Shown in pieces: positions 59,930-64,000 of a stretch of 64,000 bases of DNA (within the stretch, counting starts at the first letter, position 1; each line of letters opens with the position of its first letter). The notes beneath the pieces are model-generated. The model made no database searches, had not been told where the DNA came from, and saw only the letters and a program-made list of their open reading frames with translations. Source of the DNA: Talinum fruticosum (lineage: Eukaryota; Streptophyta; Magnoliopsida; Caryophyllales; Talinaceae); contig JAITYX010000022.1 in NCBI GenBank assembly GCA_021018815.1, positions 2,604,001 to 2,668,000 on the forward strand, read 5' to 3'. The translations under genes were made by a program, and so were the position numbers.

Positions 59930-61580
59930 CAAGCATCATTAATTGTAAGCAGAAAAGTGCAGAGCAATGGGTAAATTAGAGCTATCATAGGACAAGCGAG
60001 TCCCTCGGGTCGAGTTTTATGAGAGAAAAGGTTTGTGGACTGGCCGGGGATGGGTAGGGATAAAAGTAAGAAAAAAGGGTATTTTTGTAATTTTAGTCTT
60101 ATGATAATGAGGTGAAAATATCAAAGGAGATAAACAAAATAATTCAAAAAGTTCGTGGTTGAAAAAATATTTACTAAAACATCAAAAAAGAGTAAATGAA
60201 TCTTTTTTTTATTTTTAAATTGATGTATATACGTGGAAACCATACAGTTATATAGAAACATTCGTATGGATTTGGAATGGAAACCACTTAGAATGCTTTT
60301 GCCTTTTAATTTTCAAAAAGTTAGAACCCACATTTTACCATTCCTCACAATTTGTTCATGTAGGTATTTTGAAACTACTTAAAATAATTCCTTTACAACT
60401 TTGGGCATTACACTCCAAATCTATATTCTAAGTTGAAAACAAGATTGAAATGACCGAAGATGTACATGCTTCAGTCATGTTGCTAGTAATAACAAGTAAT
60501 CCTTCCCGCATAATCCTTTTCAACTTATTTACAAATCATATTGAGTCGAGTTTCAATTGATAGAGGAGTTGGGTTTCACACTTCATCAGAAATTCTGGTT
60601 GACGTAATTTCCTTGGTGAAAATTATAGGAAAAGGAAGTTTTGCGCTCATGCATACTTCATTGTGTGGGCTTGAGGATAACATTTGTCTACCTTTAGGCA
60701 TAATCTAGTGATTTTGTACCCTCTCATATACGAGTTTACTAAACTTAGATCTTGTAAAGGAAAACCTCATAAATGGACCCATTTATTATTGAAAAATCAA
60801 AAATATTAAATTAGTCAGATCACCCAACTATTACACAAATAATATTACATTTAATTATGATGAGAAAAATATTGTAAATTATGAGAGTTTAAACAATCTT
60901 CAACATATTTTGAGACAACAAATGCAATACCTAAAAATATCCAACACTATAACTCCTGTATGTTACATAAAAAATAAATAAAAGGCCCGTACTTTTGGCA
61001 TAGAGGTGGGCAACAGGATTCAGTTACGGTTGCCCCAATAATAAAGTGGTTAAATTCAATTGTAGGAGATCCATAAATAAAGTGGAGTATGTAAATTAAT
61101 ATGATATATAAATTGACAAATATATAAGACAATCACATTGTATTAAATATCAACCAGCCGAAATCAACTCCGATAAAAATAATTTAATCTGAAACGGAAA
61201 TTAAATAAAATCTCATTCACTTGAACATAAGTTGACCTAAAATTAATCTAGTTGTAAGTTAAATCAAATGACTTATTTACTCAATATAGTTATTGCACAT
61301 ATATATATAAATGAGAAAAGTGAGGGAAAATAAATATTTTCTCTGTTACATATTATTTGCTCCTCTTAGATTAAAAGTCCTATTTTTTATAAGATATAAA
61401 TAAGGCTATTGTTGCACAGGGTTGTGCTCATTATCATAATCGTCATCATAATTTGCATTCCTCATGCTGCCTAAATGATATATGCTATCATAGATATGTA
61501 CAACTCCCACCACCATCATTATGCATGGCGTATGAACTACTTTCACCTCCAAATTGTTGTCCTTCTACTTCTCCATGACT
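59927..61580. other. A/T-rich intergenic stretch, no feature seen
   Basis: No gene, RNA or element recognised on either strand. Confidence 0.55.
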
Positions 61581-61589
61581 TATCCAACG

Positions 61590-62060
61590 CCGGTTAAATA
61601 TGGTAAAACCGACCCGAACCGAACAGATCAACCCGAACGACCTGAAATCCAAATCGAACCGACATCCGAAACAGTTGAACCAATTTCAACCCGAAAATTG
61701 AAATGAACCGACCCGAACCGAACCGACCCGAAATCTAATGAACCCGATTCCGACCGAATCGAAATGACCCGAACCGAAGCTGAATCGACTCGAAATATGA
61801 TTGACCCGATTACGAACCGAACCTAAAATGACTCGAACCAAATCCCACCCGAACCGATTTACCCCTAATAAAAGTGACTCAACCCACATTTTTTAGACGC
61901 AGGATGGACTTTGTGCTCGTAATGGTACAATTTTTTTGGTTGGTATAATGTTGAATCGATTTTGACCCAAAAAGTGACCCGATTACGACTCGAAGTTGAC
62001 TTGATCCGAAATTAACCCGAACCAAACTCGAACGAGATTGACCCAAAAAGTGACCCGATT
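61590..62060. repeat. Degenerate GACCCGAACC-type tandem repeats
   Basis: Dozens of imperfect copies of ACCCGAACCGA / GACCCGAAAT fill 61610-61880, and the word TGACCCAAAAAGTGACCCGA occurs twice, near 61963 and 62039 (period about 76). CGATTTACCCCTAA near 61855 looks like a hAT-MITE end, but its partner was not found. The block directly precedes a LINE. Confidence 0.65.
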
Positions 62061-62079
62061 TCAAATTGGATCAAGCAAT

Positions 62080-62775
62080 GATTACTAGAGTGCCAATATG
62101 GGTCAAATTCCCGGACCTTGATCTACATTTTTGGTCGATTAATGGCTTGAGCAAATTAGCTAGTGTTGTTGGAGTGCCATTGTTTGTCGATAAATACACG
62201 GCATATAAAGATAGAATATCTTATGCCGAGTTCTAGTTGAAGTAGATGTATCTACTCGTACTCCCTAAAGTTATACTTGTCCAAGATCCCTTTGGTTATA
62301 CTTTTGAGCAAGCGAGTTCACTATGAATGGGTGCCTTTCTATTGTTCCAAATGCAAGAAACTTGGGCACTAGGAAAATGGGTGTAGGATAATAGCAACAC
62401 AACGGTGGATAGCAAAGGATCCTCGGGGTCATACTACAAAACATAATATTGAGCGAGGTCCCCCAATCTTGGAAGCACATAATATTGAGCAAGGTACCCT
62501 AATCTTTGAGAATAACACCTAGGAGATGGAGATGTTAACCGAAACCGAGGTTGTAGAGAAAGAGCACACCGAGCATACTGTAGTCGGATTTCTTATGGTC
62601 GAAAATCTCCAATTAGGAAGGAGAATCAAACTGTTCCCCTTTCCAATAGATTTAGTTCCCTTATCAAGAGAAAGGCACAAAACTCGTCCCGGGTTTAATC
62701 GGTAGGAACAGACCAAGCTTTGAGCAAGAATGATAAAGCATGGAGTATGGGGAGATCTTCTCTTAAGCCTACTAC
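62080..62775 (+). pseudogene. LINE ORF1 C-terminal part with zinc knuckle
   Basis: The plus strand reads 'RVPIWVKFPDLDLHFWSING' and 'LSKLASVVGVPLFVDKYTA' (62090-62200), then in shifted frames 'KRVHYEWVPFYCSKCKKLGH' (about 62305-62365) with the last Cys at about 62384, a CCHC knuckle. This is the gag-like ORF1 of plant L1 LINEs, which binds the element RNA. The N-terminal RRM, if there was one, is missing or replaced by the repeat block. ORF1 ends in the region before 62776. Confidence 0.7.
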
Positions 62776-64000
62776 ATGATAATCAATTGTTGGAACGTAA
62801 GAGGTGTAAACGACCTCACTAAGTAGAGCGCAATAAGGTCGGGTATCGCCAAGAATAATCCTGCTTTATTTTGTTTAGTTGAGACTCATGTAAAGGAGCC
62901 CAATGCTCGCAAACATTGCGCATAAACTTTTCCCAAAATATTATTTTGTGAAAAATTATATCTTTCACCATAATGGGAGAATTTGGGTGTTTTGGCTTCC
63001 ATTACTAAGCATGACTGTTCTCCTGAAGTGCAGCTAACTTATCCACTATTTTATTCAAGGTACTGCAAGTTGTTTTACTAGCTACATTACGTTTGTATAT
63101 GGGTTTAATTTCGGCAGTTTAAGACAACATCCGTGGGGTGATATTGACATGTTGGCGACACAAATCAACGGTCCTTGGTTGCTGTTTGGAGACTTTAATG
63201 TTGTGTTGCGGCAAGATGAAAGACTTTTAAAAGTCTTGGTCGATCAATCTGAAATTGATGATTTCTTTAATTGTTGCGTCGAAATAATCTATGTGCTATC
63301 CTAGCTAACGGCCAATTTTTCACTTGGTCAAACAAACAAGTTGGTGACAAAAGAGTTTGGTCCAAACTAGATAGAGCCTTATTCAACCAGTTTGCCAACT
63401 GCCGCCCATGGAGTATTAGTGTAGATTTCGGATGTTCGAATGTCTTTGATCATACTCTTGTTTGGGTTGAAATCAAAGATCAATTTAAGGGTATTAAAAG
63501 CCCTTTCAAGTATCTCGAATGTTTGGGGCAACCACTCTCAATTTGAGTCTATTGTAAACAAGTGTTGGAATTCTAAGGTTCAAGGGTGTCTTATGTTTCG
63601 GTGGTAACCAAACCGAAACGACTCAAAGGATGCCTGAAGAAATGGCATTTATCTCATTTCAAGGGGATAAGCATTAAGGTGGAGACCTTATATGCAAAAC
63701 TTGTTCGAGTCCAAGAAGCTCTACAACATCAACCCCTATCTACATAGTTGTACTGTCTGGAGGCTAACACCATTGCTCGAATATGAGAAGTTTGTCAAAA
63801 TTGAGGAAAGCATACGTAGACAAAGAGCAAAGGACAAATTCCTTTCACAAAGTGATGGAAATAATAAATATTTCCATGCAATTATCTCCCGTAAAAGAAG
63901 GGGTACCTTTATTCATAGAGTTACTGATAGTTAAAATAGGGAGCAATCTTCTCGGGAGGGGATTGCTGAAGCCTTCCTCACTTGGTTCAAAGATCTAATG
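62776..64000 (+). mobile_element. LINE ORF2: endonuclease and start of RT linker, runs off the window
   Basis: ORF2 begins at ATG 62776 with 'MIINCWNVRGVNDLTK' and an immediate stop, the classic start of plant LINE endonucleases. 'LFCLVETHVKEPNARKH' follows (about 62858). Then come 'WLLFGDFNVVLRQDE' (about 63178-63220), 'LANGQFFTWSNKQVGDKRVW' and 'SKLDRALFNQFA' (63300-63400). The endonuclease-RT linker reads 'RRQRAKDKFLSQSDGNNKYF' (about 63815-63880). At least six frame breaks are visible. The RT proper lies beyond the right edge. Together with the upstream ORF1 piece it is one element in the plus direction. Confidence 0.85.

Overview
The window reads as nuclear DNA of a flowering plant, most likely a eudicot. 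It is A/T-rich, its one large gene is a plant THO complex subunit 1 gene with long introns, and most other recognisable sequence is plant-type transposable elements: L1-type LINEs, Ty1/copia and Ty3/gypsy LTRs, and hAT-like MITEs. I see no bacterial, plasmid, CRISPR or rRNA features, and no convincing tRNA gene.

Layout. 1-2410: broken LINE ORF2 (reverse transcriptase), entering from the left edge. 2439-3240: an unclassified promoter-bearing repeat. 3952-4690: a G/C-rich transposon-like end beside a captured fragment of a phosphoenolpyruvate carboxylase gene (exon 1 plus start of intron 1, minus strand). 4740-5165: a 5'-truncated LINE tail with a target-site duplication. 6231-28885, minus strand: the THO1/HPR1 gene. 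Its 21 coding segments could be placed one by one with GT-AG borders, and its introns host LINE 3' fragments, MITEs and a long AAT microsatellite. 29500-31790: T-rich, slowly degenerating tandem repeats. 31795-33850: gypsy-type LTR. 33870-41836: a decayed Sirevirus-like copia element (5' LTR, primer-binding site, gag, pol and an extra 3' ORF). It is cut by a LINE at 41837-45544. 46097-46747: hAT-like element. 47121-48329: LINE fragment with a perfect 19-bp target-site duplication. 48566-50547: minus-oriented LTR. 51139-54905: nested fold-back elements around a LINE ORF1 remnant. 57276-57904: solo copia LTR with a perfect 5-bp duplication. 58493-58786, minus strand: a small secreted cysteine-rich (thionin-like) peptide gene. 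59306-59558: hAT-like MITE. 61590-62060: GACCCGAACC-type degenerate repeats. 62080-64000: another LINE (ORF1 end and ORF2 start) running off the right edge.

Only two loci look like host genes: THO1 and the Cys-rich peptide. THO1 is the strongest call: every exon matches the plant family in order, and the summed coding length gives 605 residues once three single-base deletions are allowed for. Those deletions lie in homopolymer runs of three different exons, so either the copy is a young pseudogene or the assembly has homopolymer errors. I did not find a convincing new system. The most unusual items are the start codon of THO1 lying exactly at an exon border, the PEPC gene-fragment capture, the poly(A)-only micro-insertions and the nested fold-back block around a LINE ORF1.
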